64,000 bases of DNA from JANXLS01 sp035308565 (lineage in GTDB: Bacteria; Planctomycetota; SZUA-567; H5-PLA8): assembly GCA_035308565.1 (NCBI GenBank), contig DATGGK010000201.1:1-64000 (forward strand), read 5' to 3'. Positions 32,901-40,452 of this stretch are shown here, in pieces. How positions within the stretch are numbered: position 1 is the first letter of the stretch; every line of letters starts with the position of its first letter. The translations under genes were made by a program, and so were the position numbers. Below the pieces are notes generated by a model, which saw nothing but the letters and a program-made list of their open reading frames with translations, did not search any database and was not told the DNA's origin.

Positions 32901-33470
32901 TTCACGCAGGCCCAGCGCAGCGAGCGCGGCGAGCGCAGAATTCTTCGCGGAGGGCGCCAGTTCAATGGCGGGATCGGCGAGCGACAGTTCATTGCCGAGG
33001 ATTTTGTGCGCGAGGGCTTCGTTCTTGGCGAGTTCCCAAACGGATTCGTCCACGGTCGCGAGCAGATCGAAGGAACGGCCAGCGGGCATTTGCAACCCGT
33101 CGCGGCGCGGAAAGCCGGTGTTGCGGCCGGAAAGGCCGGCGAGCGGAATCTGCGCAGCGCGGCGCGCGAAGGCTTCTTCGAAATCAGTCCATTGAAAAGG
33201 AGCGACGACGAAGAGATCCGGTTTGAAATCGAGAACTTCATGGAGCAGCGGGGCGAAGTGTTCCCATTGTGCTTCAACGTCGGATTCGTATGGATTGGTT
33301 GGGAAGCGCGCCGTTTGGGCGAAAGGCGCGACGAAAGGAACGAAGGGCAACGTCGCGGGGCGCACGATTAAGAGCAGTTGGTGGCCGGCTTGATGCAGCG
33401 CCGAGAACAGGGGTTGGCGGAGAACGAAATCGCCGAGGGTATCTGGGTTGCTGATGACAATACGCATCAA
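29898..33470 (-). CDS. GT9 - coiled coil - GT2 - methyltransferase fusion protein
   Basis: A 1190-residue multi-enzyme. Residues 1-345 form a GT9 (heptosyltransferase-like) domain: MRIVISNPDTLGDFVLRQP, and GYIGHDTGPMHIAAALGKP. A Cys-rich tail follows (CIGCGWNCPFEKPYC). About 375-520 is coiled coil. About 567-790 is a GT2 domain (TIVTPVFNCATYIRGTIES, DGGSTDGT, LAYLNADDMYEPGAL). About 978-1130 is a class I SAM methyltransferase (RFLDACCFDGALLD, VECDIGDVPY, VHVGEGFSYLPHP). It would add two sugars, one perhaps methylated, to a lipid- or surface-bound glycan. It starts at 33470 with the GT9 signature and is followed by a GT2 and GDP-fucose synthase. Whether the fusion is one functional polypeptide is inferred from the uninterrupted frame. 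Confidence 0.88.
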   Translation of the reverse strand: MMRIVISNPDTLGDFVLRQPLFSALHQAGHQLLLIVRPATLPFVPFVAPFAQTARFPTNPYESDVEAQWEHFAPLLHEVLDFKPDLFVVAPFQWTDFEEAFARRAAQIPLAGLSGRNTGFPRRDGLQMPAGRSFDLLATVDESVWELAKNEALAHKILGNELSLADPAIELAPSAKNSALAALAALGLRENDYCAVCVGGTANVSIKTWPAERWAEVLSSWMQKHGTRILFTAPRSEAPAINAVRALMPGARAHTFQWIDETNSQLETLVGLLGLSNGYIGHDTGPMHIAAALGKPVLAVFGGGHWPRFVPAAKSSRALTAKVDCIGCGWNCPFEKPYCVQALESSDVLSALNDLTGSNAMQRRDVIAVPLSSSASAAMLKESASIAAREKRELSRQFSTVSQRDAELGVLKTMVRETAAAAESNRMAAVERLSVMESLDGALKRERSELQSVRDRLESLRAEAAAVRTELAGTRNELAGREVELACLNEKSAADAKKIDEQNQAYAMLMKDRNAWVEIYKEAETKLKKNDELYWYERIWDTARRIAKFAVYGRQYVRRPETRKLPSITIVTPVFNCATYIRGTIESVLNQNHPNLEYIIVDGGSTDGTLDIINEYRGRIAHVISEPDTGMYDAVGKGFDVSHGEILAYLNADDMYEPGALLRVAEFFRDHPEAGVIYHENTVSSNGWRFANIAQPHVDMFTLLNRHVLFQDGVFFRRKNYFAVGGVNRKLRRAGDWALWLEMALWFKLHRVSGHASSFRVRSGQISENMDAYNREQDVARMEFKQRLNLKRRIKRLPRFFWTRAKNIAERLFRNRDFFYPADFPNMPPPPGKEPSLNAPRPLCPLTRKTPDRLLLSARHPMLGELEINHIYFKDDSRVALNHPAPNSEQALQLRAQRFAIPPVDWSKPPAGVIAPSAPYASPYAKSKLRGGILARVLRNLWCARVRPHSKFPTPAVALAAHTLGDLASIFDEQNSAVRFLDACCFDGALLDTISAATKWRCAGVEANPAAAAAARAKGHRVVECDIGDVPYAFPIKERFDIVHVGEGFSYLPHPVQTLNALKNLLAPGGILAIASPNLDSIQQEWFGPCWAHWHLTRFHALYSRSAVERLAHSTNMSILRARTFSHAQWTAFSMHFQVHGLAWSTPHIANIPESALNHAARLERLIRNVWDIRGKGDYILALLKNDTGL

Positions 33471-33635
33471 TACTATTTTCGCTCGCCTCTCTTAACGACG
33501 GTCCAGCGGAAACGCCATGGCCATTTTACGGAAATTCGCGGCTGATGCCATTGAAGGATGCATTTGAGCTTTGACGCGCCGGGCGAAAAGCATTACGAAG
33601 AGGTGCTGATTTTGTTGCGACTCGGAGGTTGTGCC

Positions 33636-35000
33636 GTGCGCGTTCCTCATTTTGTGCTGCTGGGATTGGGTGTGGTGTTTGGCGCGGGGTTGTATTTAGA
33701 TAAGCCGGTGGACTTATCGGAAACGCCGGAGAAGATCACGGTCACTTATTGGGAGAAGTGGACGGGATTCGAAAGCGAAGCGATGCGCGGCGCGGTCGAA
33801 TTGTTCAATTCGAAAAAACTCAAAAACCACAAGGGGCAAGTGATCGAATGCCATTACACGTCGATCACGCATATTGAAAACAAAGCGACGCTCGCGATTG
33901 CGGGTGGCGAGCCGCCGGATGTGATCGGGCTGTTTTCGCGGAACACAGTCGATTTCGCGGACTTGGGCGCGCTCCTGCCGCTGGACGATTACATTCGCGG
34001 CGACGATTTCATCAAGCGCGAGAATTACATCGAAGTGTTTTGGGATAATTGCCAGTACCGCGGACACACGTGGAGTTTGCCCACGACGCCGGCGACGGTG
34101 GCGCTGCATTGGAACAAGGATTTATTCAAAGCCGCGGGGCTCGATCCGGATCGGCCGCCGACGACGCTTAAAGAACTCGAGGAATTTGCGGAGAAACTTT
34201 CGAAGAAGGATGAAAATGGACGCTACATCCAGATTGGATTTTCGCCGCCGGAGCCGGGCTGGTGGCCGTGGGCGTGGCCAATCTGGTGGGACGGGAAATA
34301 TTGGGATCCGGCGACCGGGAGAATTACAGCGGATCATCCGAACAACGTGGCGTCGTTTGAGTGGCTCAATAAATTTCGAGGCTACGGCGCGGAGGAGATG
34401 CTGGCGAATTCGAAATCGGCGGACAGCGCATTCGATTCGCCGCAGAACCTTTTTCTTTCGGGAAAAGTGGCGATGGTGCTGCAAGGCGTATGGATGGCGA
34501 ATTTCATCCGCTTTCACAACCCGCACCTGAATTATGGCTGCGCGCCGTTCCCTGCGGCGTTCGACACGCACGGCCAGCCGGTGGGGTTGGCGGACATGGA
34601 CACGGTCGCGATTCCGCGCGGCTGCCGTCATCCGGAAGAGGCGTGGGCGATGATCAAATTTTTGAATTCACTGGAAGGCGCGGAATATTACTGCGGTGCG
34701 AAAGCGAACAACGGCGGGCAGGGGAAATTTACGGCGTTCAAGATGTGTTCGGAGAATTTCTTGAAAGATCATTCGCATCCGTATCTGCAGGTGTTCATCG
34801 ACATCGCAAAAAGCCCGTACGCGAAGATTCAGCCGCAGTTGCCGATGTGGTACGAGTACGAGCAGGATATGCGCACGGCGTTTGAGCGCTCGTGGCTGGG
34901 TGAAGTTTCGCCGAAGAAAGCGCTGGAAGACGTACAGGGGCGGATGCAGCGGAAATATGATCGGATCATGGAAGTGCGGAAGGTGCGGGAGCAAAAATAG
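33636..35000 (+). CDS. ABC transporter sugar-binding protein
   Basis: A 454-residue extracellular solute-binding protein of family 1. GTG at 33636 is preferred: it follows GGAGG by a proper distance and gives an N-terminal hydrophobic signal (FVLLGLGVVFGAGLYL). The mature domain begins ITVTYWEKWTGFESEAM and shows family landmarks (AIAGGEPPDVIGLFS, LPLDDYI, GKVAMVLQGVWMANF, EEAWAMIKFLNS). It should deliver a sugar or oligosaccharide to the two permeases downstream. There is no lipobox Cys at the signal end. A longer in-frame ORF start at 33558 is not supported. Confidence 0.88.
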   Translation: MRVPHFVLLGLGVVFGAGLYLDKPVDLSETPEKITVTYWEKWTGFESEAMRGAVELFNSKKLKNHKGQVIECHYTSITHIENKATLAIAGGEPPDVIGLFSRNTVDFADLGALLPLDDYIRGDDFIKRENYIEVFWDNCQYRGHTWSLPTTPATVALHWNKDLFKAAGLDPDRPPTTLKELEEFAEKLSKKDENGRYIQIGFSPPEPGWWPWAWPIWWDGKYWDPATGRITADHPNNVASFEWLNKFRGYGAEEMLANSKSADSAFDSPQNLFLSGKVAMVLQGVWMANFIRFHNPHLNYGCAPFPAAFDTHGQPVGLADMDTVAIPRGCRHPEEAWAMIKFLNSLEGAEYYCGAKANNGGQGKFTAFKMCSENFLKDHSHPYLQVFIDIAKSPYAKIQPQLPMWYEYEQDMRTAFERSWLGEVSPKKALEDVQGRMQRKYDRIMEVRKVREQK

Positions 35001-35059
35001 TCGAAGTCGAAGAGTCGAAGGTCGAAACGGCAAATCGGCGAAGGGCGTGCGTTGAGCAT

Positions 35060-36010
35060 ATGGCGAATTTGCATACTAAGAGGAATGGTCTTTTGCTCGC
35101 GGCGCCCTGGATTCTCGGGATGGGGTTATTCACGCTGTATCCGTTTTGCGCGTCGATTTATTACAGTTTCACGGATTTCAGCGTGCTGCAAAAGCCGGTG
35201 TTTATCGGGCTGGATAATTTCAGGGAGATTTCCAAGGACCCGAATTTCTGGACGGCGCTGACCAACACCATTGTCTACGCGGCGCTGGCAATTCCGCTGG
35301 GGCTTTTTGTGTCGCTGGTTCTGGCTCTGCTGATGAACGGCGCGCGGCGCGGACAGGCGCTGTACAGCGCGGTGTTTTATTTGCCGCATTTGATTCCTGC
35401 GACCGTGTCGGCGATTTTGTGGATGTGGATTTTTGAGCCGCAGTTCGGGCTGATCAACAGTGCTCTGCGGCCAATTTGCGATGCGCTCAATTGGCTGCGC
35501 GCGAGCATCGATCCGACGCTCGCGGAGAAAATGAGGCAGAACCCGGCGCTGATCTGGTCGCCGCCGGCGTGGATGGGCAGCGCGACGTGGGCACTGCCGG
35601 GATTGGTCCTGATGGCGCTGTGGAACGTGGGCCAGACGGCGTTTATTTATCTGGCGAAATTGAAGGACGTGCCGCACGAGCTTTACGAAGCCGCGGAAAT
35701 CGACGGCGCGAGCACGTGGCAAAAGATCTGGCACGTGACGCTGCCGCAGATCAGCCCGGTGATTTTCTTCAACGTGATCATGGGCATCATCAGCGCGTTT
35801 CAAGTCTTCGCCGAGCCGTACATCATGACGTTGGGCGGGCCGGGAAACGCGACGTTTTTTCTGCCGCAATTTATTTACGAAAGCGCGTTTCGCGACATGC
35901 ACATGGGCTACGCATCGGCGCTGGCGTGGATTTTGTTCATGATCATTCTGGCGCTGACGGCGCTGGCATTTCGCTTGTCGCGCGGGCGCGTGCATTACGC
36001 AGGGAAGTAA
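35060..36010 (+). CDS. ABC transporter permease, MalF type
   Basis: A 316-residue inner-membrane protein with about six segments (LLLAAPWILGMGLFTLYPF, VYAALAIPLGLFVSLVLALL, LPHLIPATVSAILWMWIF and others). The EAA loop YEAAEIDGASTWQKIWHVTL contacts the ATPase. It is part of a binding-protein-dependent sugar importer with the neighbouring genes, 59 bp after the binding protein and 62 bp before the second permease. No ATPase gene is present in the window, so a shared MsiK/UgpC-type ATPase elsewhere is likely. Confidence 0.92.
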   Translation: MANLHTKRNGLLLAAPWILGMGLFTLYPFCASIYYSFTDFSVLQKPVFIGLDNFREISKDPNFWTALTNTIVYAALAIPLGLFVSLVLALLMNGARRGQALYSAVFYLPHLIPATVSAILWMWIFEPQFGLINSALRPICDALNWLRASIDPTLAEKMRQNPALIWSPPAWMGSATWALPGLVLMALWNVGQTAFIYLAKLKDVPHELYEAAEIDGASTWQKIWHVTLPQISPVIFFNVIMGIISAFQVFAEPYIMTLGGPGNATFFLPQFIYESAFRDMHMGYASALAWILFMIILALTALAFRLSRGRVHYAGK

Positions 36011-36015
36011 ACATA

Positions 36016-36060
36016 AGTTTCATAGTTTCATAGTTTCATAGTTTCATAGTTTGATAGTTT
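36016..36060. repeat. 8-bp tandem repeat between the two permease genes
   Basis: AGTTTCAT occurs four times in a row (36016-36047), then AGTTTGAT and a partial AGTTT. It occupies nearly the whole 62-bp spacer, immediately before the AAGGA ribosome binding site of the second permease. Confidence 0.8.
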
Positions 36061-36072
36061 TAAGGATTTAAG

Positions 36073-37356
36073 ATGGCGAGGTTGAGTCGGCGAGCTTCGG
36101 TGGTTCTGCGTGGGGAGCAGAGCGGTTTCGGCGGGGGCGTGGGGCGCGCCAGCGCGCTGCGCTTGGGGACGCTGCATGTGCTTCTGCTGGCGTTTGGATC
36201 GTTGTTTTTAATGCCGCTGATTTGGATGACGATCACGTCGCTCAAGCCGCTCGACCAGACGATGACCTCGCCGCCGGAATTTATTCCGCGCGAGACGCGC
36301 GCGCCGATCAACGGAGAGATTATGCCGGTGATTCGCGACAAGGATCCGTTGAGCGAGGATTCGGTGATCGCGAAACCGTTGGCCGGGCATGAAAAGGGAA
36401 ATTTGAAACTGCTGCCGGCGAGTGCGATCAATCCGGATGGGACGGCGCAAATCAAATATATTTTGGCAGGGCGCGAAGTGCCTGAAGAGAAGCCGGTGCC
36501 GGTCGAGATCGTGAAGCGCTGCAAGAAGGGCGATTACCGCGTGACGGAAATGCTGCCGCAGTTTTCGATCGAGCGTGAGCGCAACCGGACCGAGCCGCGT
36601 TGGGACGTGGTGCCGCCGGAACAGATCACGCGTGAGCCGCATTTGCTTTGGGACAATTATCCTGCGGCGCTGACGCGCATGCGCGAGCAGTACGAAACGC
36701 GGCCGTGGTACGCGAGCGGGTTCTTCGAATTCCTGCGCAACACCCTGTGGATTTGCGTTTTCTCAGTGCTGGGCGCGGTCGTTTCGTGCACGCTGGTCGC
36801 GTACGCGTTTGCGTACTTAGAATTTCCGGGGCGGAATGTGCTGTTTGCGATGACATTAATGGTAATGATGATCCCCTTCCCCGCCACGATGGTGCCGCAA
36901 TATTACGTGTTCAAGATGCTTGGCTGGGTCGGCACGTCGAAACCGCTCTGGGCGCCGATGTGGTTTGGCGGAGCGTTTTACATTTTTTTGCTGCGCCAGT
37001 TTTTCCTCGGACTTCCGAAAGATCTGCTCGACGCGGCGCGCATCGACGGATGCAGCGAACTGGAGATTCTCTGGCATGTGGTCGTGCCGCTGTCGCGGCC
37101 GGCGCTGGCGATGGTGGCGCTATTTGAATTCATCCGGCAATGGAAGGACTTCATGGCGCCGAAGATTTATTTGATCGACAAGATGCAATTCACATTGGCG
37201 CTGGGTTTGGAGCAATTATTCAGCCAGCAGGGCGGGACGCCGTGGAACCTGGCGATGGCGGCGTGCATGATGTTTTCAGTGCCGCTGATTGTGCTGTTTT
37301 TGTTCGCGCGAAAGACGTTCATGCGCGGGATTGCGATGACGGGGATAAAGGGGTAG
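36073..37356 (+). CDS. ABC transporter permease, MalG type, with about 120-residue extra periplasmic loop
   Basis: A 427-residue permease; MalG-type proteins are usually 270-300. The first membrane segment is at about 32-57. The loop after it (about 74-190) is an extra hydrophilic stretch with no Cys, rich in Pro and Glu, and should be periplasmic. The rest is standard: FFEFLRNTLWICVFSVLGA, an EAA loop DLLDAARIDGCSELEILWHV, and PWNLAMAACMMFSVPLIVL. The ATG at 36073 has an AAGGA site. It pairs with the MalF-type permease. The insertion could help hold the binding protein or substrate, but its role is unknown. It ends 6 bp before an 18-bp-arm terminator hairpin. Confidence 0.9.
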   Translation: MARLSRRASVVLRGEQSGFGGGVGRASALRLGTLHVLLLAFGSLFLMPLIWMTITSLKPLDQTMTSPPEFIPRETRAPINGEIMPVIRDKDPLSEDSVIAKPLAGHEKGNLKLLPASAINPDGTAQIKYILAGREVPEEKPVPVEIVKRCKKGDYRVTEMLPQFSIERERNRTEPRWDVVPPEQITREPHLLWDNYPAALTRMREQYETRPWYASGFFEFLRNTLWICVFSVLGAVVSCTLVAYAFAYLEFPGRNVLFAMTLMVMMIPFPATMVPQYYVFKMLGWVGTSKPLWAPMWFGGAFYIFLLRQFFLGLPKDLLDAARIDGCSELEILWHVVVPLSRPALAMVALFEFIRQWKDFMAPKIYLIDKMQFTLALGLEQLFSQQGGTPWNLAMAACMMFSVPLIVLFLFARKTFMRGIAMTGIKG

Positions 37357-37361
37357 CTCCC

Positions 37362-37399
37362 GGAGCGCCGGCTTCCAGCCGGCTGGAAGCCGCCGCTCC
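37362..37399. terminator. Long hairpin between convergent permease and cytochrome genes
   Basis: Arms of 18 bases (37362-37379 and 37382-37399) pair with one mismatch and a 2-base loop. The core is GCCGGCTTCCAGC. It lies between two convergent genes (stops at 37356 and 37410) and could end transcription from both sides. The sequence also has the look of a dispersed palindromic element. Confidence 0.65.
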
Positions 37400-37409
37400 T
37401 TCGGCTCGA

Positions 37410-38042
37410 CTATTTTTTGTGAACCTTCGGTGCCACTGCGGCGGGATCGTCCGCGGGGTCGGCGGGCAACTTTTCCAGATAATCTGCGGGGCGTTTCTTG
37501 CGCGGGTCGTTGTGCGCCATGACCGGGAAAAATTTATTGTAGGCGAACGGCCGGTAGGTGGGCGATTCCTTGTTGTGGCATTTGCGGCAGGATTCGGCGG
37601 TGGGCATCGGCGCGAGTTCGCCTTTAGGGAGCGTGACGATTTTATCGTCGCTGCCGGCGTCGCTGTCGAGGCGTTCGTCCACGTGCCTTTGGCCGGGGCC
37701 GTGGCAGGACTCGCATTGGATTCCGAGCGTCGCGTCGAATTTCTCGCCTTTCTTTTTCGCGGGCTGATCGTAGGCGGTGACGTGGCATTTTAGACACTCA
37801 ACAGCTTTCGTGGGATCGCCAAGGTTTTTGTCCTTGGCGATTTTCTTGGCGTCGTCGGTCGTAAGAATGTGGTACGCGTTAGAATGTTCGCTCTCGACCC
37901 ATTTTTCGTATTGATCGCCGGATACCGTGGCGAGATGACATTTGCGGCACGAGCCGACGCCGGCATAGATCGCATCGTCGGAGCCAGTGAGGGATACCGC
38001 GAGCAGATCAAGTGTGCTGACTAAAATGAATTTTGCGATCAT
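37410..38042 (-). CDS. Exported tetraheme cytochrome c (cytochrome c554-like)
   Basis: A 210-residue protein with an N-terminal signal-like segment and four CxxCH sites (CRKCH near 32, CLKCH near 83, CESCH near 110, CRKCH near 150). The segment SCRKCH...YEKWVESEHSNAYHIL follows the pattern of the cytochrome c554 family, in which the His of the WxxSxHxxAY stretch ligates a heme. The C-terminus is Pro/Lys-rich. It should sit in the periplasm and carry electrons. The ATG at 38042 has an AGG upstream. It lies 148 bp from the octaheme cytochrome gene on the same strand; both may belong to one electron path. Confidence 0.88.
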   Translation of the reverse strand: MIAKFILVSTLDLLAVSLTGSDDAIYAGVGSCRKCHLATVSGDQYEKWVESEHSNAYHILTTDDAKKIAKDKNLGDPTKAVECLKCHVTAYDQPAKKKGEKFDATLGIQCESCHGPGQRHVDERLDSDAGSDDKIVTLPKGELAPMPTAESCRKCHNKESPTYRPFAYNKFFPVMAHNDPRKKRPADYLEKLPADPADDPAAVAPKVHKK

Positions 38043-38168
38043 CGGGTAACCTGTTGCTAGATTGGCGCGCGGACAGACTCAAGAAAGCGGACCGGCTTTG
38101 CATGAAGTTTATTCGCTGACTTTTGGAAAGTATTTCAATATTTTTTAGAAGATCGCTACTTTCAAAAC

Positions 38169-38186
38169 CACGGGCTAAAAGCCGTG
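38169..38186. repeat. Palindrome after the octaheme cytochrome gene
   Basis: CACGGGC and GCCGTG arms flank a TAAAA loop with one bulged G, 5 bp past the stop at 38191. It has almost the same sequence as the palindrome at 29891-29911 and may end the octaheme transcript. Confidence 0.5.
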
Positions 38187-38190
38187 TAAC

Positions 38191-40347
38191 TTAGGGCGGC
38201 GGTGGCGCAATAAGTTTGGTCGTGTCGTGACACGCGGAACTCGCGCAGGAGCGCGTGTACGGCACGGGCATGGCAAGGCCGGGTGGTACGCCGGCGGCTT
38301 GGATTTTTCGCGGCACGTCCATGACGTGCGAGGTGAGGTCATTTTCCCAGAAGACGATGTTCTGGTCGCCGGGAACGCCGTTGGGAAGTCCGAGCAGGTG
38401 GCCGAAATTTCCGGGACCGCTGCGCGCGGTGCGGTCCATGTGGCAGTCGGTGCAGCGCATGATGTCTTTGAGCATCACGTCGCCGGCTTCCTGAAGCGAA
38501 TGGCTGGTGACATCAATGGCGTGACAGCGCTGGCAAAGCAGGCTGTCGGATTTATGCGGGTCGTCGAAGAGGAAGCGCACGAACTCGCTGTCAGCGTGCG
38601 GCTTGTGACAGTCGTCGCAGGCGACCATGATGCGCGCGTTGCGTGCGTGTTTGCTTTTGAGCCAGGTCGAATATTGCGCCCGATGAATTTTGGGATGGAT
38701 TTGATCGGTCCAAAGTGCATCGAGCGGGAAACTTTTTCGCGAAGTATGGTTGGCAAGATATTCAGCGCGGCTGATGCCTGGGCGCGGAAATTGTTCGTTG
38801 GCGTCCAACGGAACTTCGCGCACGCCGAGTTGGCTTTTGCCGAGCACTTGTTCGTGGCATGAACCGCAAATCATGCTGGCGCGATCGGCGCCGAGAAACG
38901 CGGGCTGGACGATGTGAGCGCCAGGGAGAGTGGGAAATCCAATGCTGCGCGAGACAGCGCGCGCGCCTGAGTCGCGCGCAACGGATTTTGGCTGAGCGGC
39001 GTTCAACGGAGCTTCTTCGCGGTGCCGCGATCCGGGACCGTGGCACGACTCGCAGCCGACGTTGATCTCCTGCAAACTGCCGCTGCCGTCCGGGTCGAAG
39101 GCGCCGTTTTCGTCGGGCACGGCATTGGCGAGGATTTCCTGCGTCGTCGCGTCTTTGAATATTTTGACGCCGGTGAAATGGCAGCCTGCACATTGGCCTT
39201 CAAACGTTTCAGTGACTGGCGGTAAGGTAAGTACATCGTCGGATGTGCCGAAAATCCCGTCCGGGCCCGCGGAAAAAAATGTACCTCCGCCGTAATCTCG
39301 GAACACGTGGCGCGAGGTATCGTAATAACTGTCGTCGCCGGCGGAAAGTTGGCCGCTGAAGGATTGAAATTGCAGGAACGGATAGCGGCCTTTGCGTCCG
39401 GGGGCATCGACGAGAAGCAACTGCCGGTAAAACGCACCGCCATAGGTCAATTTTACGTTCAAAGTCAGCGGCGTATCGCTCGGGTTGAGTTGATTGAAGA
39501 GCGTGACCTTGTACTGCGTGCCCGTCTTCCATAAATATACTTGCATGTATACCAAGCCGCCGCCGGTGGCATCCTGAAACACTTTAAATTTATCGGTGTC
39601 ATTGAGCGGATTATAATCTTCGTAAAAAAGTACTTTTACGCCCGGGTCGGTATAGCTCGTGGCGTCGGTAAAGAGCGACGTGAAATCGTCGATGCTTGGA
39701 TAAACCGAGATGTCCTGATTGTTCGTGCGCTGCGCGGGGACTTGCAGGCCAATTTGATGCGCATGTCGTTTGTACGTCTCCAAGCGGTGGCACGTGTAAC
39801 ATGCGCTGGTGCCGATGTATGTGGCGTCGTCGGGCGGCTTCCAACTTAAAGTAATGTGAATGCCTGTGCGCGTAAGCGCGCCGGTGGAGAAGGAGAAACG
39901 ACTCAGATCGCCGCCGGGAAGATGATCAGAATCTTGAGTGCCGGGCATGACGAATGCGTAGTAATTGGACGAAGCTTTGAGGGCGTGGACCGAGAATTTA
40001 CCGGCGTGGTTGGTGACGGCTTTGGGGAGTTTGGCGGATTTGACGGGATCGCGGACGATGTCTTCAAGCGGCTCGTCGAAGGATTCAGTAGAACCATCAA
40101 GAATGCCTGACGCGGTCATCGGCGATGTGACATCGATGAGTTGTGAATCGATAAAATAAACGGTTGCGCCAGCGATCGGGCGATTCTGGCTGTCAGTGAC
40201 GGATCCGTGAGTCGGAACGTGGACGTTGGATGTGATCGGTTTTGTGGCGGAGGCGCGGAAGGCGAGAAAGATGCAGGCCAGGATGCCGGTGAAGAAGGCG
40301 AGCATGAAATAAAAAGACAGATTCCGGCTGCCGTGCACGATACCCAT
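38191..40347 (-). CDS. Membrane-anchored octaheme cytochrome c with N-terminal carboxypeptidase-regulatory-like domain
   Basis: A 718-residue protein. An N-terminal membrane anchor (about 11-32, FMLAFFTGILACIFLAF) is followed by a beta-sandwich of the carboxypeptidase regulatory type (about 45-155, HGSVTDSQNRPIAGATVYFI). Seven CxxCH sites follow at roughly 184, 384, 429, 492, 574, 602 and 631 (CYTCH, CAGCH, CESCH, CGSCH, CDDCH, CQRCH, CTDCH). A final CASSACH near 702 has CX4CH spacing. CX4CH can bind heme in some cytochromes c3, so eight hemes are likely. The start at 40347 has an AAAGGA site. It probably carries electrons at the inner membrane or periplasm. It is divergent from the tridecaheme gene. 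Confidence 0.87.
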   Translation of the reverse strand: MGIVHGSRNLSFYFMLAFFTGILACIFLAFRASATKPITSNVHVPTHGSVTDSQNRPIAGATVYFIDSQLIDVTSPMTASGILDGSTESFDEPLEDIVRDPVKSAKLPKAVTNHAGKFSVHALKASSNYYAFVMPGTQDSDHLPGGDLSRFSFSTGALTRTGIHITLSWKPPDDATYIGTSACYTCHRLETYKRHAHQIGLQVPAQRTNNQDISVYPSIDDFTSLFTDATSYTDPGVKVLFYEDYNPLNDTDKFKVFQDATGGGLVYMQVYLWKTGTQYKVTLFNQLNPSDTPLTLNVKLTYGGAFYRQLLLVDAPGRKGRYPFLQFQSFSGQLSAGDDSYYDTSRHVFRDYGGGTFFSAGPDGIFGTSDDVLTLPPVTETFEGQCAGCHFTGVKIFKDATTQEILANAVPDENGAFDPDGSGSLQEINVGCESCHGPGSRHREEAPLNAAQPKSVARDSGARAVSRSIGFPTLPGAHIVQPAFLGADRASMICGSCHEQVLGKSQLGVREVPLDANEQFPRPGISRAEYLANHTSRKSFPLDALWTDQIHPKIHRAQYSTWLKSKHARNARIMVACDDCHKPHADSEFVRFLFDDPHKSDSLLCQRCHAIDVTSHSLQEAGDVMLKDIMRCTDCHMDRTARSGPGNFGHLLGLPNGVPGDQNIVFWENDLTSHVMDVPRKIQAAGVPPGLAMPVPYTRSCASSACHDTTKLIAPPPP

Positions 40348-40377
40348 ATCCTTTCGTCTTGCGTCGAAACGTTCGCA

Positions 40378-40406
40378 ATACTATTATGACTAAGAATCCC
40401 GTTCAA
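40378..40406 (-). promoter_or_regulatory. Candidate promoter for the octaheme cytochrome gene
   Basis: On the minus strand, TTGAAC (40406-40401) and TAGTAT (40383-40378) are 17 bases apart, about 30 bases upstream of the ATG at 40347. They lie in the 105-bp gap between divergent cytochrome genes. Four of six positions match in each box. Confidence 0.3.
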
Positions 40407-40452
40407 TTGTCATTTAATTCGATCAAACCGCAACAGCATCGGAAGGCCGGGC

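Noticed and set aside
36016..36060. CRISPR-like array
   Set aside because: Units are 8 bp with no spacers; no Cas gene is present. The TIG-coding repeats are also not CRISPR.
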